From assembly GCA_030615605.1 (NCBI GenBank), contig JAUWYY010000001.1:124001-188000 (forward strand): a DNA stretch of 64,000 bases, in the 5' to 3' direction. The notes beneath the pieces were generated by a model. The model worked only from the letters and a program-made list of their open reading frames with translations. It did not search any database and was not told where the DNA came from. Position 1 is the first letter of the stretch; each line of letters starts with the position of its first letter. The position numbers were made by a program, and so were the translations under genes. This stretch comes from a bacterium. Lineage in GTDB: Bacteria; Armatimonadota; Zipacnadia; Zipacnadales; Zipacnadaceae. Positions 25,222 to 34,500 of this stretch are shown here, in pieces.

Positions 25222-26754
25222 ATGAAACTGGTAACTACCGAACAGATGCGAAGTCTGGATCGTGCTGCCATTGAGGACTACGGCATTCCCGGCGTAGTGC
25301 TGATGGAGAATGCCGGGCGGGCGGTGGCCGAGGCGGCTGCCCAGATGCTGGATGGCTCCGGCCGCGTGGTAGTAGTCTGCGGACGCGGCAACAATGGCGG
25401 CGACGGCTTTGTCGCGGCTCGCCATCTGAGCAACCGGTCGGTGGCCGTCGAAGTCTATCTGTTGGCCGGTGTTGATGATTTGCAGGGCGACGCTGCCACC
25501 AATTGCCACATCGCCGAACAGATGAACCTGCCAATTTTCGAAAATCCTGATCCAGCGACCCTCGAAGCTGCTGTCAGTTCCGCGGATTTGGTCATTGACG
25601 CCATCCTGGGCACCGGAATCGGCGGTGAGGTCCGCGACCCGGCTCAATCGGCCATCGCCGCTATCAATCAGTCGCAGGCTCGTGTACTGGCCGTGGATAT
25701 TCCCTCGGGTATAAGCGGTGATACTGGCGCCGAGTTGGGCGAGGCCATCTGGGCCGACCGCACCCTCACCTTCGGCCTGCCCAAGATAGGGCATTACTGC
25801 TATCCGGGGCGCGACCACTGCGGCGAGATTGAACTGGTTGATATCTCGCTGCCCGCCGCCCTGGTCGAGGCGGCCGATCTGTCCACCAATCTTACCACCA
25901 GCCAGGATGCGGCAGCTATGCTCCCGCCCCGCTGGGCTGATATGCACAAGGGCGAGGCCGGTCGTCTGCTGATTGTGGCCGGCTCGCCGGGAATGACCGG
26001 AGCGGCGGCGATGGCTGGCTTGGCGGCGGTGCGCAGCGGTGCGGGTCTGGTGACTGTTGCCATCCCCGAAAGCCTAAATGACATTCTCGAGATCAAGTGC
26101 ACCGAGGTTATGACCCTGCCTCTGCCCGAGACCGCCCAGGGCAGCATTTCTCCAGATGCAATGGATGAGATACTGGACTTCGCCGAGGGCTGCGATGCCG
26201 TGGCGCTGGGACCGGGTCTCTCGCAGGTGCCGGATACTGTCGAGTTGGCCCGGCAGCTCATCGTGCGGATTTCTGTTCCCCTGATCGTTGATGCCGACGG
26301 GCTTAATGCCTGTGCTGGGGCAACCGAGTTGCTGAAGAATCGGAAAACCCCGACGATAATCACGCCTCATCCCGGCGAGCTATCCCGGCTCATTGATCGG
26401 CCAATCGCTGATATCCAGCAGGACCGGATAACCGCAGCCCGGCAGGCGGCCCACGGTTTTCAGTGTGTCGTGGTGCTGAAGGGCGCTGGTACGGTAACAG
26501 CCGATCCCGGCGGCCAGGTGTGGGTCAATTCTACCGGCAATGCCGGAATGGCTTCAGGCGGAGTCGGCGATGTGCTTACTGGTGTTATCGGTGGTTTGCT
26601 GGCAGGTGGTGGTGATGCTATGAACGCAGCAATCAGCGCTGTCTACTGCCACGGGCTGGCTGGCGACCTGGCGGAAGAGTACTGCGGCCAGCGCGCTCTA
26701 ATCGCCTCTGATCTGCTGGTGCAGTTACCTGCTGCCTTGGAGGGTATTGGTTAG
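25222..26754 (+). CDS. nnr: bifunctional NAD(P)HX epimerase/dehydratase
   Basis: 510 residues, the length of the bacterial YjeF fusion. The N-terminal epimerase (residues 1-215) has GVVLMENAGRA, CGRGNNGGDGFVAARHL and DAILGTG. The C-terminal ADP-dependent dehydratase (residues 225-505) has GRLLIVAGSPGMTGAAAMA, LGPGL, ITPHPGEL, VVLKGAGTV and the conserved GNAGMASGGVGDVLTGVIGG (ATP/ADP-binding). It repairs hydrated NADH and NADPH in the cytoplasm. A hypothetical gene begins directly after its stop. Confidence 0.97.
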   Translation: MKLVTTEQMRSLDRAAIEDYGIPGVVLMENAGRAVAEAAAQMLDGSGRVVVVCGRGNNGGDGFVAARHLSNRSVAVEVYLLAGVDDLQGDAATNCHIAEQMNLPIFENPDPATLEAAVSSADLVIDAILGTGIGGEVRDPAQSAIAAINQSQARVLAVDIPSGISGDTGAELGEAIWADRTLTFGLPKIGHYCYPGRDHCGEIELVDISLPAALVEAADLSTNLTTSQDAAAMLPPRWADMHKGEAGRLLIVAGSPGMTGAAAMAGLAAVRSGAGLVTVAIPESLNDILEIKCTEVMTLPLPETAQGSISPDAMDEILDFAEGCDAVALGPGLSQVPDTVELARQLIVRISVPLIVDADGLNACAGATELLKNRKTPTIITPHPGELSRLIDRPIADIQQDRITAARQAAHGFQCVVVLKGAGTVTADPGGQVWVNSTGNAGMASGGVGDVLTGVIGGLLAGGGDAMNAAISAVYCHGLAGDLAEEYCGQRALIASDLLVQLPAALEGIG

Positions 26755-27369
26755 GTGCCGAGACCACCGAGCAATGGCGACAAGCGGAGTTTCGAACCAC
26801 ATGCTGACGTGGAGGTCGTGGAGGTAGGGCAAATCGTGCAACGATTGCTGCGTCCATGGGTTATTGTCTTATTGGTTGTATCTTTCTGGACTTGGTTATT
26901 GTGGCCGGTCTTCGGGCCAGTCGAGAAGCCGTACTGGTACAAGCATCGCTTCCCCCTGCCAGATGGTGGTGAGCTTACCTACGAATGTCATGGCCAAGGG
27001 AAAGACCGCAGCGTTGCTGAGTCCCGCTTGCTATGGGAAACGACGATGGGCACGGGCAAGTCCAAGGAGTATTCCTTCCCTCCTTCAGATGATGTGGAGT
27101 TTCGGTTGCGCGACGATGGGGGGGCCGCGTGGGTGATATGCTACTTTGATGCAGGTGAAGCCAAGACTGGCCCAGCCATCGAAATTGCGGTGGATTTTGC
27201 CACTGGAGAGGTCTGGTATCCCAGGTACGTTTATCCTGACCCTGTCATAGGAGAAGCGTACCAGGTCCAGATGGCGATGGGCGCGATTCCCGAGTGGGCC
27301 GCCCCCCATGGAGGCAAGCTTCTGGCGCGACTTAATATTGTGGAGTGTGGACGGCGCACGGCCCCTTGA
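26755..27369 (+). CDS. hypothetical protein with one membrane helix
   Basis: 204 residues. The GTG start touches the nnr stop codon, with GAGGG just upstream, so translation is coupled. One hydrophobic helix at about residues 36-56 (VIVLLVVSFWTWLLWPVF) separates a short cytoplasmic tail from an extracytoplasmic domain rich in aromatic residues. No known domain recognised. Its C-terminus runs up to the duplicated gene tail at 27386. Confidence 0.6.
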   Translation: MPRPPSNGDKRSFEPHADVEVVEVGQIVQRLLRPWVIVLLVVSFWTWLLWPVFGPVEKPYWYKHRFPLPDGGELTYECHGQGKDRSVAESRLLWETTMGTGKSKEYSFPPSDDVEFRLRDDGGAAWVICYFDAGEAKTGPAIEIAVDFATGEVWYPRYVYPDPVIGEAYQVQMAMGAIPEWAAPHGGKLLARLNIVECGRRTAP

Positions 27370-27385
27370 CTGTTACTGCTGGCAG

Positions 27386-27483
27386 TTACCGTGTGCCTGT
27401 TACCTCCTCCAGATTGATCAGCATCTGCTGCTCGACTGCCTGTGCCTCGGCCAGGACCTGGAGGTTTTCCTGCACGGCCTCCC
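27386..27483 (-). pseudogene. remnant tail of a second pentapeptide-protein gene
   Basis: On the minus strand this stretch encodes EAVQENLQVLAEAQAVEQQM and on to a stop, nearly the same as the C-terminus of the pentapeptide-repeat protein that ends at 29757. Over 80 nt (27401-27480 against 29770-29849) 74 bases match. It has no start and no upstream body; it begins just after the gamma-glutamyltranspeptidase stop. Read as the surviving end of a tandem paralogue. Confidence 0.8.
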
Positions 27484-27505
27484 TGATGGATATGGGAATC
27501 CGGGA

Positions 27506-29227
27506 CTAACTCTTCGCCAGGGCCGCCGCGTGTTTGCCGACGCTTGCATCGCCGGCGGCATGGATGATGCCAGTGTCCTGGTCGATGTAGATCATGACGG
27601 GGGCGCCGATCGCCCCTGACGACCGGGAAAGGCTGTGCCCGCGGTTCCTTAGTTCATCCTGGACGCTACTTGCGACGTCGACATGAACCGTCAGGCTGCC
27701 CGGTCCGTACCGGTTCGATTGGAAGGCGCGGTTGCGGTCTGGATCGGGGTTAAACGAGCCCTCCATATGGTCCGTGTTAAAGCGTGGCTCGGTCACTGCC
27801 TGTTCAGGCATCATGCCGAATTCAATGTGGTTAAGAAGCACATTGAGGGCGGTCTGGTCCTGTAGATCGCCGCCTCCCACACTGATGGCGATAATCGGCT
27901 TGCCATCCTTCGTGACCAGCGTCGGTGTGAGTGTGATACGGGGGAGTTTGCCCGGCTGCATACGGTTCGGGTGCCCGGGCGTGGTGTTAAGGCTTACCAG
28001 TCGGTTTCCCCCTCCGATCCCTACTACCGGGCCGGGTTCATGTCCACCGCCGCTCGGCGTGGAGGCTACTACGTTCCCCCAGCGGTCAGCAACCACGGCA
28101 GTGGTCGTGTCCGAAGTCTCAGGTTGTTGGCCCGGGATTACGGTCGATGCCGATTTGCTCTTGAGCGGCTGCATGTTATAGGGGTCGCCCGGGCGCTGGT
28201 CCATGGACGCGTTGGCCATGTCAATTAGGGACCGGCGAATATTAGTGTATTGGTCCGAAAGAAGCTGCGTCAGCGGCACGTCCACAAAAGCGGGGTCGCC
28301 ATAGTACGTGTCGCGGTCAGCGTACGCTAGCTTCATCGCTTCAGTAAGGACATGGATGTAGTCCGCCGAAAGATGCCCCATATTCTGTAAATTGTAGCTC
28401 TCCAGAAGGCGCAGGGTCTGACAGAGTACCGGCCCCTGCGTCCAGGTGTTGCACTTGTGCACCACATAGCCCCGGTAATTGACCGAGACCGAGTCCTCCA
28501 CGGTGGTCACATGGTTCTCCAAGTCCTGCTTGCGCAAGAAGGAACCAACATCGCGGTACCAGGCCACCAGGTCGTCGGCGATGTCGCCTTTGTAAAAGCG
28601 ATCCCTCGCCGCCCGCAGTTTCTGTTCTCTGGTGCCGATCGTTTGCTGTTCCCGCTCGACCATCTTCCGCAGCGTTACGGCCAGTTTCGGGTGCCACCAA
28701 GTCTCTCCGGCGTCCAACAAAGCCAGCGTCGGCGTCACCACTTCTTCAAAACTCTTGGTCCCGTACAATTCCAGTGCAGTCGAGCACAGATGCACAGGCG
28801 CCGGCACGGGCATGGCTTTGAAAGTGTACGGCGAGTCTGGGATATTGTTCGCGTAGTACCAGTCAATGGCATCCTGGTCCAGCGGGGCCCGGCCAGCACC
28901 GCCGAGGACTTTCACTTCCTGTTTGTTCGCATCATAGATAATTAACGGCACCTCACCCCCGAAACTGAATGAGGGGTAGTCAGTAACTGTGAGCGCGAGT
29001 AGCGTCGCGACTGCGGCGTCGGCGGCGTTCCCTCGCTCCTCGAGGAGTTGGATGCCCGCCGCGACGGCCCCGCTTCCCCCCGCCGCGACTGCACCCCCCC
29101 TGCCAGAAGCTTTCCAGGTGATCATTGCACTTTCGGGCGTCTCCTCAAGCGTTTCGCAAATAGAGGATGCCATGAGCAGTCCTCCTATCCCGACAGCGGC
29201 ATGCCGCACAAATTCACGACGATCCAT
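27506..29227 (-). CDS. gamma-glutamyltranspeptidase family protein, probably exported
   Basis: 573 residues from the ATG 29227. A twin-arginine-like signal starts it (MDRREFVRHAAVGIGGLLMA). The precursor shows GGSGAVAAG and DAAVATLLALTV early. The conserved Thr region that becomes the N-terminal nucleophile of the small subunit after self-cleavage is SDTTTAVVADRWGNVVAST. Late GGG and TEPRFN motifs are present. It splits gamma-glutamyl bonds, e.g. of glutathione. Its 5' end abuts a truncated transposase, suggesting the gene came with or next to a mobile element. Confidence 0.9.
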   Translation of the reverse strand: MDRREFVRHAAVGIGGLLMASSICETLEETPESAMITWKASGRGGAVAAGGSGAVAAGIQLLEERGNAADAAVATLLALTVTDYPSFSFGGEVPLIIYDANKQEVKVLGGAGRAPLDQDAIDWYYANNIPDSPYTFKAMPVPAPVHLCSTALELYGTKSFEEVVTPTLALLDAGETWWHPKLAVTLRKMVEREQQTIGTREQKLRAARDRFYKGDIADDLVAWYRDVGSFLRKQDLENHVTTVEDSVSVNYRGYVVHKCNTWTQGPVLCQTLRLLESYNLQNMGHLSADYIHVLTEAMKLAYADRDTYYGDPAFVDVPLTQLLSDQYTNIRRSLIDMANASMDQRPGDPYNMQPLKSKSASTVIPGQQPETSDTTTAVVADRWGNVVASTPSGGGHEPGPVVGIGGGNRLVSLNTTPGHPNRMQPGKLPRITLTPTLVTKDGKPIIAISVGGGDLQDQTALNVLLNHIEFGMMPEQAVTEPRFNTDHMEGSFNPDPDRNRAFQSNRYGPGSLTVHVDVASSVQDELRNRGHSLSRSSGAIGAPVMIYIDQDTGIIHAAGDASVGKHAAALAKS

Positions 29228-29274
29228 CGCGCTCACTCATTTCTGTTGCATAGTCCGGTAGGAATGACATGTTA

Positions 29275-29465
29275 GGCCGGTTCAACATTGTGGCCCATCC
29301 GCGTAGCCAGCAGCCTCGCCCCACTACCTCAGTTAACCCCAATGCCCTATCTAGCTCTCTCACTGCCACCAGCCCTGCATCAGAAGTCACCTTCGCCCCA
29401 TGGAACTGTAACCGTATCCCACCGTCAAATCGCACCTTCAAATCTGTTGTTTTGGTTTTACCCAT
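29275..29465 (-). pseudogene. truncated IS1380-type transposase (N-terminal fragment)
   Basis: A perfect AGGAGG lies 5-6 nt before the ATG at 29465. The fragment reads KVTSDAGLVAVRELDRALGL, a hallmark of the IS1380 transposase N-terminus (normal length over 400 residues). Homology stops after about 60 residues; the frame then runs on into the start region of the gamma-glutamyltranspeptidase gene. No DDE residues remain, so it is inactive. Confidence 0.8.
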
Positions 29466-29572
29466 CAGGGGCCTCCTGTGACGTAACCTATAGTCGCCCG
29501 ATATTCGCTTCTTCTCTGGGTTTCTTGGCTTCCTTGCCTACTTCCTCCCTGCTTGATATGGCAAATGTGGGG

Positions 29573-29753
29573 TCTTGTGGTCTCAAGGTCGGTTCCAAAG
29601 AGCGTTTTAGTGGAGACTATTCGAACTCCGTGAGGCATAACACTGTGCTGTTTGCCACACTATTCTACTTTCAAAGGTTTTTGCCGGAAAGGTGCGGAGA
29701 ACCGGCTTTTTTCAAAAAGCGGGTTTTCCGCGAAAGTCGTTTGTGAATATTGC
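29573..29753 (+). repeat. dispersed repeat, copy 1
   Basis: About 181 bp, matching 60052-60237 in reverse orientation. Shared blocks include TCTTGTGGTCT, GGAGACTATTCGA, TTGCCGGAAAGGTGCGGA and AAAAAGCGGGTTTTCCGC. It contains an imperfect 18-bp hairpin (29694-29731) whose arms end in T-run/A-run, terminator-like in both directions. It lies between the transposase fragment and the stop of the pentapeptide gene. Confidence 0.85.
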
Positions 29754-29756
29754 CGC

Positions 29757-31262
29757 CTAGCGCGCTCCGCTTATCTCCTCCAGATTGATCAGCATCTGCT
29801 GCTCGACTGCATGCACCTCGGCCAGGATCTGGAGGTTTTCGTGCACGGCCTGCTTGGTGGTTAGCGCGGCCAGCTTGCCCCGACCAAACGGCTGCCATTG
29901 AGTCTCCAGCATCGCTGCTTCGCTGTACAGCAGCATGGCGGTTTCGAGCAGAAGATCAGCCTGCTGAGGCAGGAAGTGCTCGCTGACCTGACTTAGAAAA
30001 TCGGCGGCAGCCCGACGCGCCCCGATGAAGCTAAGCCGGGGCAAGCCCTCCCAGGCGGAGAGCTGTACCAGTTTGACACCGTCGTCGGCCGCATCGGCTG
30101 CCGCCAGGTCGGAGGCTAGCTTCTGCAGCCCCTGAAGACCGGGATACAGTGTTGACTCGCTGCTGGTGGAGATTGCCTTCATCATCTCAATTGCATTGCC
30201 GATCACCCACAGTACTGTCTGCTGGTGGCTAAGGGATCGCGACGGGCGCTGTATTGTGATCAAAGGGTATTTGACTTCCGGTGGTGCAGCGCTGGCTGGT
30301 TGCAAAGTAGCCCGGGCCGGTCGCCACTTTTCATCAAGCTGCTCAGCCTCCAACAACATCTCGCCGAAGGGCGGCACCGTGAGCCGACATAGTACCTGGT
30401 CACCGACAGCAGTCAGTTCGGTGGCGACTGCCCACAACGGTTGCGCCAGTGTGTCGCCGCTGACCCCTGGGAAGGATATCTGCAGTGGTAGCATACACAC
30501 ATCGCCTGCCTCAAGCGCTGTGCGTAGCCGCTCGAAGGCTACTGCCTGGCTCAGACGCCACTCGGTCTTCACCGGGCAGCCCAGTACCTCGGCGGCGGCT
30601 ACTATCGGATTCTGGGTGAAGGGCTGGCCGGGCCAGGCGCCCGGATTCTCAGCATCATACACAAAGCCGAAGGCATCACCACTCAGGCTCGCCACCGTCT
30701 CGAGCGCCGCCAGTTCGTGGCTGGTTGCGGCCGTGCCCACCCCCCTCGGCGGCACCTGCTGCAGAGCCAGGGAAAGCGCCATCAAATGCCCGGCGCCGCT
30801 GGGTGAGAGCCGATTGCCCTGCAAATGCGCTCCCCGCAACTCAACATCCTGCAAAGTGGTCCCCCACAACAGGCTGTTGGTTATGGAAGCGCCCGCCAGG
30901 TCGCTGTCGCTGATGGTTGCGAATGACAGGTCGCTGCCCTCGAAGCTTATACCTCGGGCATTCGTGTCCGTGATCTGGGCACCGCTCATACTGCAGTCAA
31001 CAAACCAGGCTCCTCGCAGGTCGGCATCCGTCCAGTCGCTTGCCTCCAGATTGACATCCTGCAAATACAGCCTTGCCAGCTTCGCTGACCCGAAATCCAC
31101 CTCAATCAGCGGTTCGCGGTCATATATCATCTGCTCGAGCTCTTCCTGGCTGGGAGGGGTGGCGGGCTGCTGCTGGGCGGCGACGGTGACGGTGATGCTT
31201 ACGGCAACGAATAGGCAAACCGCTGTTGTGATGAAGGTGCGTACCGGGGAGGTTGTGGCCAT
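29757..31262 (-). CDS. exported pentapeptide-repeat protein
   Basis: 501 residues from ATG 31262 (AGGTGA 5 nt upstream); the longer frame is rejected. A signal peptide covers about residues 1-28 (FITTAVCLFVAVSITVTVAA). Residues about 50-150 consist of A(D/N)LxG-like pentapeptide repeats (LYLQDVNLEASDWTDADLRG, SFEGSDLSFA, SDLAGASI). The rest is a helical and beta domain not recognised, perhaps cysteine-protease-like (GDAFGFVYDAEN, GDVCMLPLQ). The last 30 residues are duplicated at 27386-27483. Function unknown. Confidence 0.7.
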   Translation of the reverse strand: MATTSPVRTFITTAVCLFVAVSITVTVAAQQQPATPPSQEELEQMIYDREPLIEVDFGSAKLARLYLQDVNLEASDWTDADLRGAWFVDCSMSGAQITDTNARGISFEGSDLSFATISDSDLAGASITNSLLWGTTLQDVELRGAHLQGNRLSPSGAGHLMALSLALQQVPPRGVGTAATSHELAALETVASLSGDAFGFVYDAENPGAWPGQPFTQNPIVAAAEVLGCPVKTEWRLSQAVAFERLRTALEAGDVCMLPLQISFPGVSGDTLAQPLWAVATELTAVGDQVLCRLTVPPFGEMLLEAEQLDEKWRPARATLQPASAAPPEVKYPLITIQRPSRSLSHQQTVLWVIGNAIEMMKAISTSSESTLYPGLQGLQKLASDLAAADAADDGVKLVQLSAWEGLPRLSFIGARRAAADFLSQVSEHFLPQQADLLLETAMLLYSEAAMLETQWQPFGRGKLAALTTKQAVHENLQILAEVHAVEQQMLINLEEISGAR

Positions 31263-31393
31263 TGTCTTCACCTGCCGGAGCAAGAAGATAGGCACGGTTG
31301 CAACACTGCTTTTGATTCTAGCGCCTCTGGCCAACTCTGTCAACCACTGCGGGCTGATGACTCTCGGGCCTGTCTCAAAGGAGGACATTCTCT

Positions 31394-31410
31394 GTTTATC
31401 ACGAATAAAC
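31394..31410. promoter_or_regulatory. inverted repeat just upstream of the methylase remnant
   Basis: GTTTAT and ATAAAC flank a 5-nt loop and end 4 nt before the ATG at 31415. Such a position fits an operator, possibly of the lost restriction-modification gene. Confidence 0.35.
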
Positions 31411-31414
31411 GATT

Positions 31415-31528
31415 ATGCCTTTCACTCAGTATCTCAAAAGCCTCCGTGAAAACCTGCGCACCGGCCAGGCCGGCGAACATGCTCACCGCCCTGCCCTGGC
31501 GGCGATCCTTTTGCCCAAAGAAGGATAG
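31415..31528 (+). pseudogene. 5' remnant of a type ISP restriction-modification gene
   Basis: 37 codons from an ATG to a TAG: begins MPFTQYLKSLRENL and continues TGQAGEHAHRPALAAILL. From memory of the family, type ISP (single-polypeptide restriction/methylase) enzymes begin with YLxxLxxNLxTGxAxEHTHRPAL, so this looks like their first 30 residues. The rest of the gene is missing; the 1137-residue gene begins 16 nt after the stop. Confidence 0.6.
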
Positions 31529-31544
31529 TGATAGGTGACGACCT

Positions 31545-34500
31545 ATGGAGCCGAATGACTTCCCCGGTAGCGGACAAAGTGACGACATAGAAGGGCGGCA
31601 CGAGCCTATGCGCCTTGACGCTCGACAACGTCGGGTCTTTGAAGCACTCACAGATATTGATCCCGAACTTGGTCGGGTGTACGTGGGAGCAGTTCGCGTA
31701 CTGACTGATCCTCTGAATCCTGCTGGGGCTTATCAGGGCGCACACAATCTTCGTGAAATCTGCGACCGGCTTCATGAATACCTGGAGGTTTCGTACGAGG
31801 GCCCCAAAGAGGGCAAACACCACACTACCAAGGCAATGATTCTCGACCTGGAGCCAGGCGATCCGGTCGTCAGGCATTTTTATTCCGTGGGTGAGCGGTT
31901 CAAGAAGCATATGCACCTGCGAAGTCCTAAGAAGCAACCCCCACGTTCGGAAGATGTGCTCAGCGACCTCCGCGAACTGGAAGAGGTGCTTCTGGCACTG
32001 CGAGGGCCATTCTATGAGGTTCACCCTGAGCTCGATAAGCTTCTGGTGATTGATGTGCCTAGAGGCGAGGATGTCCAGAAGTTGCTTGCCTTGCTTGCCC
32101 GGCCGGGCCCAGCGCGGCGAGCTTACTTCTTCGACAACCTGCAAAAGTCCGGGTGGTTGGAACCCCTGCGCAAAGCCGGTTTTTTCTCTAATCCACCTGA
32201 ACCCGTGGAGAATAAGGAAGAAGGCACAATTGCTTTTCGCCCATGGCCGGAGTCTCGGTACCTGGCAAGAATGGCTGAATACGAACCCGAGATAGTGCAC
32301 GACATAATCCTGGCAATCCTGAGCAAGAGAGGCGATATAGAGAACACGCCTGTTCTGGCGGACTTCGTGGATGCAGCTATGACTATGCCCGCGGATCAGG
32401 CGGTCAATGTCGCCGAATGCGCCAGAGAGTGGACAAGGCAATATGACTTTCTCTTGCCTGAGAAACTCGCTCAGCTAATGAAGAAGCTCGCCGAAGAAGG
32501 CCAGAAAGACGAGGCTCTGCGACTGGCTGGCTCGCTGCTTTCGCTACGAGCTGATGACAGCCGGGCCAGAAAGTGGCGTGAACAACAGCACCGCATCAGC
32601 GAGAGCGGTCCCTGGGCTGATTATGAACCTCCACCAGAAGCGAGAGCCTGGGTTGACGAACATCAATACCGTCACGTCCTAGAAGAGTACTTCCCGAGTG
32701 TGGTTGAAGCGGCTGGCTTCGAGGGGCTGAACCTGCTCTGCGACTTGTTGGAGAAGGCGATGGAAATTGAAGAACGAGAGGTCGGTGCTTTCGATTACTC
32801 GCACTCTTGGCGTCCAGCCATTCAGGACCACGAGCAGAACCTGGGTTTCACCATCAAAGAGGACCTCGTCGAAGCCATCCGTGAGGCTACCAAGTGGCTG
32901 ATTGAGAACCGACCCGATGAGGCTGAACAACTCCTGGACGAACTGGAAGGCCGGCCGTTTTCTATCTTTCGACGAATTGCGCTCTACATACTGTCGTGGA
33001 AGCCAGAGGCGGACCCAGAGCGAGCTGCTGAGCGCCTATGTGACAGGAAGCTGTTTGATGACGGTGATGTGCGGCATGAGTACTATCTCTTAGCCCAGTC
33101 TTATTTTCACCGACTTGAGCCTGAAGAACAGGAAATGGTTCTCGCTTGGATCGAAGCTGGACCTGATGATGAAGAAAGCGCTGTGAGATGGGACGGTACG
33201 CGGTTATCGCAGGAAGAAGTGAAAGAGTATCGTAAGTATTGGACAGTGAAGCGACTATCACTGTTCAAGGGGATGTTACCGACTGAATGGCAGGAAAAGT
33301 ACGATGACCTAGTGGCAAACGTAGACGAGCCGGAGCATCCGGAATTCATCTCCTACCACGAAGTGCGAATGGGGATTCCTAGCCCTAAGTCAGCCGAGGA
33401 ACTGAACGAAATGACGACCCCCGAGTTGGTGCAGTTCCTGGCCGACTGGGAGCCACCTGAAGACGAAGTTTGGGGACCCGCACCCGAAGGCCTCGCGCAG
33501 GAATTACAGCGTGCCGTAGAGGCAGAACCAATTCGGTACGCACAAGATGCCAAGCAGTTTGAGGGCTTGGCTCCGACGTATGTGGGTGGTATTCTGCGTG
33601 GTCTGGTTAAGGTTCGCAGAGATGGACCCACTTTCCCCTGGGAGCCTGTCCTTGGACTGTGCAAGTGGGTAATTCAAGAGCCTGAGCCTCAACCAACACA
33701 ACCACCATCGTCTGTCAGGGAGGTCGATCCTGGCTGGCAGTGGACGCGGAAAACAATTGCTGAACTTCTATCTGTTGGGTTTCAGAAGAATGAGCTACGC
33801 TTCGAACTCCGGGAGGTTGCCTGGCAGATCCTCGGTCCTCTCACCAGGGACGCGAATCCGACGCCTGACTACGAGAAGACGTATGGAGGACAAAATTCAA
33901 GCCCCGCAGAGCTCGCCATTAACACAGTGCGCGGCGAAGCTATGCACGGCGTGCTCAAATATGCCCTATGGTGCGCACGCCATCTACGCCCAGACGATCC
34001 CTCTCTGGCACAGGGGCCCCCGGTGTGGCCTGAGATACCAGAGGTTGAGGAAGTCTTAGACTATCATCTTGAACCCACAAATGATCCTTCGGCTGCCATC
34101 CGGTCAGTATACGGGCATTGCTTGCCGTGGCTAGTGTTGCTAGGCGCCGAATGGGTCCAGGCTAATCTGCCGAGAATCTTCCCTAAGGAGCCTCAATACC
34201 GGTATCTCTGGGAGGCGGCGTGGGGTTCGTACGTGATTCTCAATCGTCCTTATGATAACGTGGCCGACATACTCAAAGATGAATATGGAGTAGCCGTGGA
34301 CAAGCTGGGCGAGCAAGGAGTAGGTGCATGGAGGGGTCCGGGGCCAGAGAAGAGACTCGCGCAGCACCTCATGTTGTTGTACTGGCGTGGGAGACTATCG
34401 CTAGAGGATTCGCTGATAGGCCAGTTCTTTCTGAAGGCCAGCCCGGATGTTCGCGCTGCTGCACTCGCCTTCATCGGGCGCAGTCTGCAGCAGATGGATG

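Noticed and set aside
25027-25947. 306-residue leftward reading frame
   Set aside because: It is antisense to the well-supported nnr gene, lacks any domain and a ribosome site; an artefact of GC-rich codon bias.
30166-31449. 427-residue rightward frame
   Set aside because: Antisense to the pentapeptide-repeat gene, with low-complexity Ser/Arg-rich product and no recognisable family.
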